From Bacteroidales bacterium (lineage in GTDB: Bacteria > Bacteroidota > Bacteroidia > Bacteroidales > Prolixibacteraceae), in assembly GCA_012729335.1 (NCBI GenBank), contig JAAYDJ010000017.1:1-64000 (forward strand): a stretch of 64,000 bases of DNA, read 5' to 3'. The notes under the pieces were generated by a model. It searched no databases and was not told the origin of the DNA. It saw nothing but the letters and a program-made list of their open reading frames with translations. The translations under genes were made by a program, and so were the position numbers. Positions 1 through 9,675 of this stretch are shown piece by piece (within the stretch, counting starts at the first letter, position 1; the number at the start of each line of letters is the position of its first letter).

Positions 1-1307
1 CGTCCATCGACCAGTGAAAGATCCAGTATTCCCTTGACGTCGTAAAGGACCGTCTCCTCTTTCTTCAGCGCCCCCAGGTCAAGGGACAGAAACGCCTGAT
101 GGGCCACAGCCAGGATGATCGCATGAAAGCCGTCCCCGGCGGGCAGCTCCCTGTGGGAGACCATCCCGTATTCGTGCATCACCTCGGCAGGCTCCGCCCA
201 GGGATCATAAAGCGTTACCTCCATCCCGTACGCGGTAAGCTCGTGGTAGATGTCGACCGCACGCGTATTGCGGATGTCGGGGCAATTCTCCTTGAAGGTA
301 ACCCCCAGCATCAGGGCCCGGGCTCCCTTCACCGGAATACCCTTGCGGATCATCAGCTTGACCACCTCCGAAGCCACATACTGCCCCATGCCGTCGTTCA
401 ACCGCCGGCCAGCCAGAATGATCTCAGGATGATATCCGTACTCCTGCGATTTCTGGGCCAGATAATAGGGATCCACGCCGATGCAGTGCCCCCCCACCAG
501 CCCCGGCTTGAAGGGCAGGAAATTCCACTTGGTCCCCGCTGCCTCCAGTACCGCATGCGTGTCGATCCCCATCCGGTTGAAGATCTTGGCCAGCTCGTTC
601 ACAAAGGCAATGTTGATATCCCGCTGAGAGTTCTCTATCACCTTGGCCGCCTCGGCCACTCTGATCGTGGGCGCCAGATGGGTCCCCGCCACGATCACCG
701 AACGGTAGAGTTCATCTACGATCTTCCCCACCTCAGGCGTGGAACCGGAAGTCACCTTTTTAATCTTCTCGACCGTGTGCTCCTTATCTCCCGGATTGAT
801 CCGCTCAGGGGAGTATCCGGCGTAAAAATCCCTGTTGAACGTCAATCCCGACACCCTCTCCACCACGGGAATGCAGTCCTCCTCGGTGGCCCCGGGATAA
901 ACCGTCGATTCATAGATCACGATGCTGCCGGGAGTGATCACCTTGCCTACCGTCTCACTGGCCTTCACCAGGGGGGTCAGGTCAGGTCGGTTGTTCTTGT
1001 CGACAGGGGTGGGCACTGTAACCACGAAGATGTTACAGGGACGGATCTCCTCCAGCGAGGTGGTGCAGAAAAGGCCAGCCCCGGGAACGGCCGCTCCGCC
1101 CGCAGGATGGGTTACGGGGTTCTCCGCAACCAGCACCCCCTGCAACACACCAGGCTCCACCTCCAGCGTGGAATCCTCGCCGGCCATCAGTTCATCCACC
1201 CGGCCCTGGTTGATATCAAATCCTACCACGGGATACCTGGTGGCAAAAAGACGGGCCAGCGGAAGTCCCACATATCCCAGCCCAATGACAGCAATCTTGT
1301 ACTCCAT
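1..1307 (-). CDS. Nucleotide-sugar 6-dehydrogenase, TviB/WbpO type (3' end outside window)
   Basis: Oxidises C6 of a UDP-N-acetylhexosamine to the uronic acid with NAD+, a cytosolic step in capsule or O-antigen precursor synthesis. At least 435 codons are visible from the ATG at 1305-1307. The N-terminus has the Rossmann motif [13 protein letters not shown]. The middle carries [11 protein letters not shown] and the catalytic cysteine motif [12 protein letters not shown], and a C-terminal UDP-binding region ([14 protein letters not shown]) follows. The STLEV and LFCTT segments resemble the Vi-antigen TviB subgroup rather than UDP-glucose dehydrogenase; the exact hexosamine substrate is inferred. 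The frame is open to base 1, so the C-terminus is missing. A -7-like element (minus-strand TATTTTTG, 1379-1386) lies upstream. Polysaccharide partners would lie to the left, outside the window. Confidence 0.9.
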   Translation of the reverse strand, partial: MEYKIAVIGLGYVGLPLARLFATRYPVVGFDINQGRVDELMAGEDSTLEVEPGVLQGVLVAENPVTHPAGGAAVPGAGLFCTTSLEEIRPCNIFVVTVPTPVDKNNRPDLTPLVKASETVGKVITPGSIVIYESTVYPGATEEDCIPVVERVSGLTFNRDFYAGYSPERINPGDKEHTVEKIKKVTSGSTPEVGKIVDELYRSVIVAGTHLAPTIRVAEAAKVIENSQRDINIAFVNELAKIFNRMGIDTHAVLEAAGTKWNFLPFKPGLVGGHCIGVDPYYLAQKSQEYGYHPEIILAGRRLNDGMGQYVASEVVKLMIRKGIPVKGARALMLGVTFKENCPDIRNTRAVDIYHELTAYGMEVTLYDPWAEPAEVMHEYGMVSHRELPAGDGFHAIILAVAHQAFLSLDLGALKKEETVLYDVKGILDLSLVDG

Positions 1308-1512
1308 TCTCTTTAGAATTGTAAAACGCAATATTTAGAGCGGCCGCCAGAAAGCATGTCTGAAGGCCGGCTCGTTTGCAAAAATAATCGAAAATTTGAG
1401 TCAGGGGGATACACCTGCCCCTTAATTGATCCCCAACGCGTGCCGGATGTAAGTACGGCGCCTCATTCCCCCGGGCTTCCATTGCCCCCGCTGAAAATTC
1501 AGGCCCGAATAT

Positions 1513-1542
1513 TTTGAAAAGGAGAAATAAGCCTTATATTTG
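1513..1542 (+). promoter_or_regulatory. Bacteroidota-type promoter for the tRNA pair
   Basis: TTTG at 1513-1516 and TATATTTG at 1535-1542 match the -33 TTTG and -7 TAnnTTTG elements of the Bacteroidota primary sigma factor, with an 18-base spacer. The -7 element ends 63 bases before tRNA-Ser, so a short leader would be made. Assignment rests on motif match and position only. Confidence 0.55.
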
Positions 1543-1605
1543 CAGCCACATTTCAGCGGGGGTTCCCCGACGTTCCCCGGAAACAGCCGCGGGGAATGTG
1601 GATCT

Positions 1606-1693
<88 letters not shown>

Positions 1694-1746
1694 TCCTTTG
1701 AAAAACCGGTTCTTCCGGAAATCAACAGTCACCATCCATTCTTTTT

Positions 1747-1821
1747 CGGGGCGTGGCGCAGTCCGGCTAGCGCACCTGCTTTGGGAGCAGGGGGTCGAAG
1801 GTTCGAATCCTTTCGCCCCGA
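1747..1821 (+). tRNA. tRNA-Pro (anticodon TGG)
   Basis: A 75-base cloverleaf. The acceptor arms CGGGGCG (1747-1753) and CGCCCCG (1814-1820) pair, with discriminator A at 1821. The anticodon stem CCTGC/GCAGG encloses a loop with TGG, which reads CCA and wobbling proline codons. The T arm has GGTTCGAATCC. CCA is not encoded. It lies between tRNA-Ser and a terminator, so the two form one short transcription unit. The AT-richer stretch begins just after it. Confidence 0.96.
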
Positions 1822-1841
1822 CTGAAAATCAAAAGGTTACA

Positions 1842-1868
1842 GAGCCTCAAATGAGGCTCGCTTTTTTT
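1842..1868 (+). terminator. Rho-independent terminator of the tRNA pair
   Basis: GAGCCTC (1842-1848) and GAGGCTC (1853-1859) form a perfect 7-bp stem with a 4-base loop, followed by a run of T at 1862-1868. It sits 20 bases after tRNA-Pro. The remaining bases up to 2027 show no gene or clear signal. Confidence 0.85.
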
Positions 1869-2027
1869 GTAATAGATATCGTAAAACTTTTCGCCCCTCT
1901 TCCCCACCTAAAATAATTCCGGTTACAGCTAATTCCATAAGAATGGTTGAAACTTCAAAAAGAGAGCATCACCCATGCTCCGCCGCAGGATGACCTGGGA
2001 AAAAAGCTCGCAGGCCACAGCAACTCG

Positions 2028-3413
2028 CTATTTTTCAATGACCAGCTTTTCCCTTTTAATCATATCTCCTGCACTTATTTCAACCACATAGATCCCCGTG
2101 CAAAAACCAGGTAATGGAATGCGCTCCCCATCGGCAACCTGCCGTGAGAGAAGCTGACTCCCCTTCATATCATACAGTGCAATAAGAGGCCTACACCCGC
2201 GAAGGGAGGTTTTCACACAAAGGAAGTCAGAGGCCGGATTGGGATAAATCTGGATTCCCGGAATCGCCGCCTCCAGGGCATGGGTAATATATAGTCCGGT
2301 ATAATCAAAGTGAATCAGGTTCTTTGTACTCCAACTTTTAGTGAAAGCGTTCATTTCCGATTTGGCAATTCCTGTAAGCTTATGATGAAAATAGATGAGC
2401 ATTTCATCGTCCACGAAAGGGATGACCAGTTCCGGAAAGATATAAGAATTGTCATAGGTACAAACCTCGTTTTTCAGCGGTCTCCACTGGGAGGTCCCCG
2501 TATCCAACATGTATTGGATGAATTCCTTCATGTTGCCGTACTGGTCATACATAAATTGATCCTTGTAGCCCAGGATCCATACTGCAGCAGCGACAGACCA
2601 CCGATAGTACAGGATGGTGGAGATATCACCCTCTTCATTAAAGGAATATTCATCCCGGTAAACAGGAATCCATTTTGCTGAATCACCTGACCAAATGTGT
2701 GTGATGTAGCTCGATTGTTTGCCGTTTTCAAAAAACAACTCATCTTTCCAGTACAAATTCCATTTCCCATTTGCCGAATCCTTCATGAGAATCTGAGATC
2801 CCTTTATATCTCCATGGTTATCAAGAACATATTCCTGTATGAAATGGGTCACCCACTCCCCTGAAGATTCCTCCCATTCAGAATAAAGTGATTTTGTTAA
2901 AACACCGCGGCCATCATAATAATGATCTTCCTTGTAGTCATTTAACCACATTCCCAGTGGTCCCGACCAAATGGAGAGAAGATACTGACTGATTTTACCC
3001 TTTTCCTGAAAACAATAGCTTTCCATGGTTTCTCCCGCCCATTTGACGGAACTGCCATTCTTCGAAAAGGAAATCATCTGGCACAGGTTACAGCACTCAT
3101 CATAATAACATTCCTGCTTAAACACATCCGCCCACTTTCCGGATGAACTGTCGTAAATCTGGTAAGTCATCCTATCGAGCCTTTGTTTAACCGTCGTTGC
3201 CGATTTTGCCAAAACAGGAGATTTTTTAAGCTCCGGCGCCCAAAAAGGTCTGTTTCCCATAAGGGAGAATGTCCCATCTGAAGCATGGTTCAAGCGCTCT
3301 TCAATTTTCTGATGCCGGTTCAGGCCGGTAAAACCATCCCCACTTTTTTGTCCGGAAGATAAGAAGGGGATCAGGATTAATAAAATCTTCCAAAAAATTG
3401 CCTTTGTTTTCAT
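2028..3413 (-). CDS. Secreted repeat protein with type IX secretion sorting domain
   Basis: Predicted 461-residue exported protein of unknown function. The ATG at 3411-3413 gives a good signal peptide (MKTKAIFWKILLILIPFLSS); an upstream in-frame start would put 42 unlikely residues before it. The body holds about eight degenerate repeats of roughly 31 residues with pattern G.W....K.E..YD..G and a later W. The last 75 residues look like a type IX secretion type A sorting domain (IYPNPASDFL, GIYVVEIS, REKLVIEK), so it is probably exported and cleaved or anchored at the cell surface. It is AT-richer than most of the window and lies downstream of a broken regulator gene on the same strand. The repeats resemble YD-type secreted proteins only loosely. 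Confidence 0.82.
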   Translation of the reverse strand: MKTKAIFWKILLILIPFLSSGQKSGDGFTGLNRHQKIEERLNHASDGTFSLMGNRPFWAPELKKSPVLAKSATTVKQRLDRMTYQIYDSSSGKWADVFKQECYYDECCNLCQMISFSKNGSSVKWAGETMESYCFQEKGKISQYLLSIWSGPLGMWLNDYKEDHYYDGRGVLTKSLYSEWEESSGEWVTHFIQEYVLDNHGDIKGSQILMKDSANGKWNLYWKDELFFENGKQSSYITHIWSGDSAKWIPVYRDEYSFNEEGDISTILYYRWSVAAAVWILGYKDQFMYDQYGNMKEFIQYMLDTGTSQWRPLKNEVCTYDNSYIFPELVIPFVDDEMLIYFHHKLTGIAKSEMNAFTKSWSTKNLIHFDYTGLYITHALEAAIPGIQIYPNPASDFLCVKTSLRGCRPLIALYDMKGSQLLSRQVADGERIPLPGFCTGIYVVEISAGDMIKREKLVIEK

Positions 3414-3703
3414 GTCTCTATGTATTAAGAGGTGTCTGAACAATTGATGATGATGATGATTAACAGCACAATCAATTTCCGGCAAAAGGCAGGTGTAGAT
3501 ATAGCAATATTGCATGAGAAGCTTCCATTTTTCATGCACACTATTGCAATTATGGGTAAAAACTTATCTTTTTTAAAGGGAGTTGCCTGGAGGGTGAAAA
3601 TCACAAATAACAGCAGCCGCAAAATGAAAACCATCTGTCAGAGAGCGGATGGCTTTTAGAAAATACAAAAGCAGTCTAAGCTTCCTGATTTCCGTTTTTC
3701 TTA

Positions 3704-5853
3704 TCAAGGGGTGAAACCTGCCCTGACAAAGATCTTTCTGACTTTCTCCCTTTCCCGGTTATACCTGGCTTCAAATTCTGTCAGCAAAGCCTGGAACTCC
3801 GGCATCTGCCGCATGGTGTCGAATTGAGGCAACATCTTCATCCAGGAAAGAATGTACAGGGGAATCGCCTCAAACCGGAGCAGGGCCCGCAAATATTCCA
3901 GTGACTTTTCCGGTTTCCCCCACGAAGCATAATTGATGGCCATACCTGTTTCAAAGCCCCCGTTGCTCTTTTCATTATAGCCCAGGTTCCACAATTCCTC
4001 ATACCTTTTTTCGCACTCCTGAAAAATAGAGTCGGACTTGGATTGATTACCGTTTAATTTGAACATGTACCCAATTTCAGAACTATACCTGGAATTTTCT
4101 ATTTTCATTTTTTTTCTCTCTGCCTCTTCCAGAAAAAGGTGAAAATAACGGTTCATTTCTTCCATGTTATGATCCCACAAATAATAGGTGGCATAAGCTA
4201 AAAATCGAAAAACATTGGTGGTATCGGTCATGTATTTCAATTTTAAAACCGACACTTCCAGGGCGTCCATGGGACGGCACTGGTGAATAAACATATCTCT
4301 TTGACAGCTGTAGTAATAGGTGGAATCATTTTCCTGAGCAAGATGCATCTTATTGAATTGATCAGCAAGTTCAAAAAATCCCGAAAACCTCAAGACACTG
4401 TTCAACCCTCCAAGATTCCATTTGTCCGGCAGCGGTTCCTTATTTAATTTATAAGCCATTAAGTCATTCCGGGCGGCTTCGGCCAAACGGTTTGTCATAA
4501 AATAACAATAGGCCAGCTTTCGGTAGGAATCCGGATCTTCAGGATCCAGTTTGATGGTTTCTTTAGCTGCGTCAATGGCCTCATCCCACCTGCTGATTTG
4601 GGCATAACCTGCTGATTTCAGGCTGTAGGCATCCCTGTATTTGGGGTCGTAGTGAATGGCCTTGTCGGCCACCTGGTGAAGGGAATCACAGTAAATCCGC
4701 CGCTGTTTCCAATCCGCTGATTTGCCTTTGCCGAAATAATACCAGCCTAAACCGACATAGGAAAGGGCAAAGGTGGAGTCGTATTTCAGGGAGAGTTCAA
4801 GTAATCTGCGGGCTTCCTGCATGGGTTCTTCCTTGTAGGGATCCAGAAAGGCTTCAATTATATTACGGGCTTTTAAATAATTATTGTAGGCTGTCGGATT
4901 CGTGGGGGGCTTCGCTGACCCGATTTTTTCTTTCACCTCAGGCGAAATAATAATTCCGAGTTCATCGGCCACAGCCATGGCCACCTCTTTCTGAAATTCG
5001 AAGATGTTATCAATGGTTACCTCTCCTTCATAAGGCATTGCCCAAAGATCTTTGTCAGTGGCGGTTTCAATCAGGTGAAGCCTGACCCTGCACTTTCCCC
5101 GGATGGTCTGGGCACTTCCCGTCAGGATATAGTCGGCCTTCAGATCCTGACCAATCTCCCGGGCAGACTTTTTTTCGTCGTAGTCATAATTCTGAGAGGC
5201 TATTAAAGAAACGACCTCCAACGGACTGAAAGTTTTCAGGTTATTCAGGATCTCTTCCCGCAATCCACGCAGGATATAGGAATTCTCCTGATCGGAGCTG
5301 TCATCCCGGAAAGGGAGTACCGTGATGGTTTTTCCTGGAACAGCATCATCCTCAAATAGTTTGGAAAGCGACCAGCCCGTCAGAATCAGCAAAACCACCC
5401 AGAGAGAACCAAACAAAATCTTCCGGGATGCGGAGGGATTTTTTTCTTCCCCGGCTATTGCTCCGGGGGGTCCGGCCACACGGACTTCACTCCATGTTAA
5501 TCCTTCATGCCGTGCCTCCGTAGGCGTCTTGCCGAAAAAATCCAGAAAACATTTATTGAAATAGGTAACACTGCCAAAACCCACCTTGAAGGCGATTTCA
5601 GAGACGGTCAGGGAACTCTGGCTCAGGAGCTCAAGGGCTTTTTTCATCCGAAAATCCCGGATGTACTGGCTGACGGTTTTATTCTTCAGGTTCCTCAGCC
5701 TTCTATGAAGACCCGACCGGCTGATCACCAGGTGGCGGGCAAGCTGGGTGCCCCAAACTGCTCATCAGAATGCTGTTCTTCAAGGATTTGATCTAGTTTT
5801 CTGAGGAATAACTCTTCTGCCGGATCAGGATTTCTATGAAAACCATTCTCCAT
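3704..5853 (-). pseudogene. AraC-type HTH / TolB-like / TPR membrane regulator, interrupted by a frameshift
   Basis: One gene split by a one-base shift. From the ATG at 5851-5853 the frame codes for the start of an AraC-like domain (DQILEEQHSDEQFG) and hits a stop shortly after the G4 run at 5751-5754. Another frame continues with TQLARHLVISRSGLHRRL and stays open to 3704. Adding one G would restore a protein of 716 residues. Order in that protein: AraC HTH (about 1-100), one membrane segment (about 145-165, WVVLLILTGWSLSKL), a TolB_N-like domain (about 176-290, ITVLPFRD) and TPR repeats to the end. Such proteins join DNA binding to an extracytoplasmic domain. As written, only a fragment from an internal GTG at 5728, lacking the first HTH helices, could be made. 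A homopolymer sequencing error is the main alternative. Confidence 0.8.
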
Positions 5854-5950
5854 CTCTGAGGGGGAAATTGTCTCTATAAGTTACGAAAATCTGAAGGCAT
5901 TTCCAAATTTATATGATTACCAGGATAGTATGGTAAAAGCCGGCTTATTC

Positions 5951-6691
5951 TCACAGGGAAGGATAGCGGATGCCGGCCAGGAACAGGCCGTGGGGAGGCA
6001 CACTGGTGCCCGCGGCACAACGGTCCTTTTTCAGGATGATCTCTTCAAAGCCTTCGGAGGTCAGCTTGCCCCGGCCCACCTCCAGCAGGGTCCCCACAAT
6101 GGCCCGCACCATGTTGCGCAAAAACCGGTCGGCAGTGATGGTAAAGACCAGCTGGGCCCCTTCCCTATTCCACCGGGCATGCGTAATATGACAGAGGTTG
6201 GTTTTCACGTCGGTATGGAGCTTGCTGAAACTCGTGAAATCACGGTGCTGCAACAACAGGGCGGCGGCTTCATTCATCTTTTCCACGTCAAGGGGCCATG
6301 GATAATACCAGGCGGTATCATTGGTGAAAGGGTCCTTGACCAGGCTCAGACAATAACGGTAGGTCCGGGAAAGGGCACTGAACCGGGCATGAAAATCAGC
6401 AGATACAGGTTTGATGGAGATCAGGGAGATATCTTCAGGCAAAAAACGGTTGAGCTTATATACCACGTCGGAGAGCGCATTGGGGAGCTCCTCCGCATCA
6501 AAATGGGCCACAAAATAGGTGGCATGCACTCCCGTGTCGGTCCGCCCTGCACCGGTTACGGCCACCGGCTGCCTTAAAAACAACGAAAAACTCTTCTCCA
6601 GTACCTCCTGTACCGAAACCTGCCCGGGCTGCACCTGCCACCCGAAATAGCGGCTCCCCTTAAACCGCAACTCTACCATATATCGCTGCAT
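5951..6691 (-). CDS. truA: tRNA pseudouridine(38-40) synthase TruA
   Basis: Isomerises U38-U40 in the anticodon arm of tRNAs. The 246 residues match family length. The N-terminus RFKGSRYFGWQVQPG is the usual TruA opening, and GAGRTDTGVHA holds the catalytic aspartate (about residue 52). RNMVRAIVGTLLEVGRGK is the conserved C-terminal block. It runs opposite to hsp20, with 267 bases between the two starts that can hold both promoters; no clean TAnnTTTG element was found there. It is GC-rich like the rest of the chromosome, unlike the two genes to its left. Confidence 0.96.
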   Translation of the reverse strand: MQRYMVELRFKGSRYFGWQVQPGQVSVQEVLEKSFSLFLRQPVAVTGAGRTDTGVHATYFVAHFDAEELPNALSDVVYKLNRFLPEDISLISIKPVSADFHARFSALSRTYRYCLSLVKDPFTNDTAWYYPWPLDVEKMNEAAALLLQHRDFTSFSKLHTDVKTNLCHITHARWNREGAQLVFTITADRFLRNMVRAIVGTLLEVGRGKLTSEGFEEIILKKDRCAAGTSVPPHGLFLAGIRYPSL

Positions 6692-6958
6692 ACCTCTCCT
6701 CCTTCACCGACGAAATTACAAATTACTTCCATTTTGACTGCTATTCTGTCAATTTTTCACCAGAAACAGGACATATTGACACCGCGCCTCACTCGCCCCA
6801 TACCCCTATTCACAACCTAATCAACAACTAATACTTTGATTTCGTGCACATTAAAAACACATCCATCCATATTCCCCATCCATCTGGTACCCTATTTGTC
6901 GTTAACCACGTGAAAACATTAACGGAAAACATAACTTTTTAAAAAGGAGGATTAAGCC

Positions 6959-7402
6959 ATGACACTTTTAAAACGTACCAATGCGTATCTTCCGTCGTTC
7001 TGGGACAACTTCTTTTCCCGGGACCTGATGGATTGGGGAACCTCGAATTTTTCGAGTACCGACACCACGTTGCCGGCTGTCAACGTGAAAGAGACCGATG
7101 AGGCCTTTGAGATTGAGGTGGCGGCTCCAGGGATGTCGAAGGGAGATTTCAGGGTGAATCTGGAAAACAACACGCTGACCATCTCTTCCGAGAAAAAGGA
7201 GGAGAAAAAGCAGGAGGAGAAAGGGCGTTTTACCCGCCGTGAATTCAGTTACCAGTCGTTCCAGAGGAGTTTCACCATTCCCGAAAACCTGGTTGAAGGC
7301 GACCAGATCACAGCCAGCTATTGTGAGGGTATTCTCTGTGTGCATCTTCCCAAAAAAGAGGAAGTAAAGCCAAAGCCGGCCCGCGAAATCGAAATCAGAT
7401 AA
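6959..7402 (+). CDS. Small heat-shock protein, Hsp20/alpha-crystallin family
   Basis: ATP-independent chaperone that binds unfolding proteins in the cytosol. It has 147 residues. An alpha-crystallin domain runs from about residue 35 (LPAVNVKETDEAFEIEVAAPG) through the FTIPENLVEGDQITASYCEGILCVHLPK block near 100-130. The C-terminal tail REIEIR contains the I-x-I motif used in oligomer assembly. The start is supported by a strong ribosome site, AAAAAGGAGG, ending 6 bases before the ATG; such strong sites are unusual in this window. A hairpin terminator follows directly, so it is a single-gene unit. Confidence 0.95.
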   Translation: MTLLKRTNAYLPSFWDNFFSRDLMDWGTSNFSSTDTTLPAVNVKETDEAFEIEVAAPGMSKGDFRVNLENNTLTISSEKKEEKKQEEKGRFTRREFSYQSFQRSFTIPENLVEGDQITASYCEGILCVHLPKKEEVKPKPAREIEIR

Positions 7403-7411
7403 TGCCCCATG

Positions 7412-7450
7412 AAAACCAGGCCCTGTGGGGCCTGGTTTTACTATTTTTAA
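7412..7450 (+). terminator. Terminator after hsp20
   Basis: AAAACCAGGCCC (7412-7423) and GGGCCTGGTTTT (7428-7439) form a perfect 12-bp stem with a 4-base loop. A T-rich tail, interrupted by AC, follows to about 7448. The A and T flanks mean it may also work in the other direction. Confidence 0.8.
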
Positions 7451-7486
7451 CAAAATTAAATCCCTTTTTTAAGAGCAATCACCTAT

Positions 7487-7516
7487 TTTCGTGCCCTTTA
7501 AAGGAAACTACATTTG
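7487..7516 (+). promoter_or_regulatory. Probable promoter of the moxR-bat operon
   Basis: TACATTTG at 7509-7516 is a clean Bacteroidota -7 element 16 bases before the moxR ATG. A weak -33 match (TTTC, 7487-7490) lies 18 bases upstream. The surrounding bases are AT-rich, unlike the coding sequence on either side. Confidence 0.5.
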
Positions 7517-7532
7517 ACGTAATATTTTCCAT

Positions 7533-8528
<996 letters not shown>

Positions 8529-8721
8529 GCCGTCATTGACCGTAGACCGTCATATCTTGCAGCGGCGGCCCAGGCTCCGGCCAGACTGACGTTCAGATGA
8601 TGTCTAAAACTGAGACGAAGGCTGAGAAGAAGAGTGAGCCGGGAACTGAGTCAAAGGCGGTGACCGGCCCAACTTGAAATAACCCAGAAGCGTTTATAAA
8701 CGACCTCACTCAGAATTCGAG

Positions 8722-8778
8722 ATTCAGGATTCCAAATTCAGGATTCCAAATTCAGGATTCAGGATTCCAAATTCAGGA
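8722..8778. repeat. Short tandem array with 14-bp unit
   Basis: The unit ATTCAGGATTCCAA occurs at 8722-8735, 8736-8749 and 8757-8770. A half unit (ATTCAGG) sits at 8750-8756 and a partial one at 8771-8778. The half unit shows the 14-mer is two related 7-mers. It ends 15 bases before the DUF58 ATG, in the 265-base moxR-DUF58 spacer, which holds no other visible signal. There are no spacers, so it is not CRISPR. Confidence 0.9.
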
Positions 8779-8793
8779 CTTAAGATTCTTTTC

Positions 8794-9675
8794 ATGGAAA
8801 CCAGCGACCTGCTGAAAAAGGTAAGGCAGATAGAGATCAAGACGCGCGGGCTCACGCGCAACATCTTTGCCGGGGAGTACCACAGTGCTTTCAAGGGAAG
8901 AGGTATGGCCTTCGCCGAGGTCAGGGAATACCAGTACGGGGATGACATCCGCAACATCGACTGGAACGTAACCGCACGTTATAACCACCCATACGTGAAG
9001 GTTTTCGAGGAGGAGCGGGAACTGACGGTAATGCTTCTGATCGACGTGAGCGGCTCCCATGATTTCGGTTCCGCTCAGAAGCTCAAGAAAAACATCATTA
9101 CCGAGGTGGGGGCGATCCTGGCCTTCAGTGCCATCCAGAACAACGACAAAACCGGGGTGATTTTCTTTTCCGACACCATTGAGAAGTTCATTCCGCCAAA
9201 AAAAGGCAGGTCCCATATCCTGCGGATCATCAGGGAGATGATCGAATTCCGGCCCCAAAGCAGGGGAACCAACATACCGGAGGCGTTGCGTTACCTGACC
9301 AATGCCATCAAGAAAAAATGTACGGTATTTGTCATTTCAGACTTTATCGATGAGCATCCCGACCTGGAAAGAGCCCTGTCGGTGGCCAACAACAAACACG
9401 ATGTGGTGGCCTTGCGCATCTATGACGAAAGGGAAGAGGAGCTTCCCCCCATCGGGATGGTCAAACTCAAGGATGCTGAAACCGGAAGGTATTTCTGGAT
9501 CAACAGCAGCGATGCGACCACCCGGAAGATTTACCGCGACTGGTGGATCAGTCAGACCGGCCGCCTCCGGGGGATGTTCACCCGCTGTGGCGTGGACGCC
9601 GCCTGGATCAACACCCGGGAAGATTATGTAAAAGCATTGATGAACCTGTTTAAGAAAAGGGAGGCCCGCAAGTGA
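8794..9675 (+). CDS. DUF58 domain protein of the bat operon
   Basis: A 293-residue cytosolic protein with the DUF58 signature REYQYGDDIRNIDWNVTARY near residues 47-66, followed by a von Willebrand A-like fold with LIDVSGS (metal-site DxSxS form). DUF58 proteins almost always neighbour MoxR ATPases and are presumed to be their clients. The stop (9673-9675) overlaps the GTG start of the next gene, which suggests translational coupling. The precise function of the family is not established. Confidence 0.92.
   Translation: METSDLLKKVRQIEIKTRGLTRNIFAGEYHSAFKGRGMAFAEVREYQYGDDIRNIDWNVTARYNHPYVKVFEEERELTVMLLIDVSGSHDFGSAQKLKKNIITEVGAILAFSAIQNNDKTGVIFFSDTIEKFIPPKKGRSHILRIIREMIEFRPQSRGTNIPEALRYLTNAIKKKCTVFVISDFIDEHPDLERALSVANNKHDVVALRIYDEREEELPPIGMVKLKDAETGRYFWINSSDATTRKIYRDWWISQTGRLRGMFTRCGVDAAWINTREDYVKALMNLFKKREARK

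Noticed and set aside
99-1316. Long plus-strand frame over the first 1.3 kb
   Set aside because: It is the antisense shadow of the nucleotide-sugar dehydrogenase, whose own frame has all family motifs and runs off the left edge.
1747-1821. Integration site with duplicated tRNA-Pro end
   Set aside because: The composition shift suggests it, but no second copy of the tRNA 3' end was found by eye before 6 kb, and no integrase is present.
3425-3634. 69-residue hydrophobic frame upstream of the secreted protein
   Set aside because: It overlaps a likely leader, has a GAT repeat read as poly-Ile and no ribosome site; a chance frame in AT-rich DNA is more likely.
8722-8778. CRISPR array
   Set aside because: Units are contiguous 14-mers without spacers and no cas genes are present.
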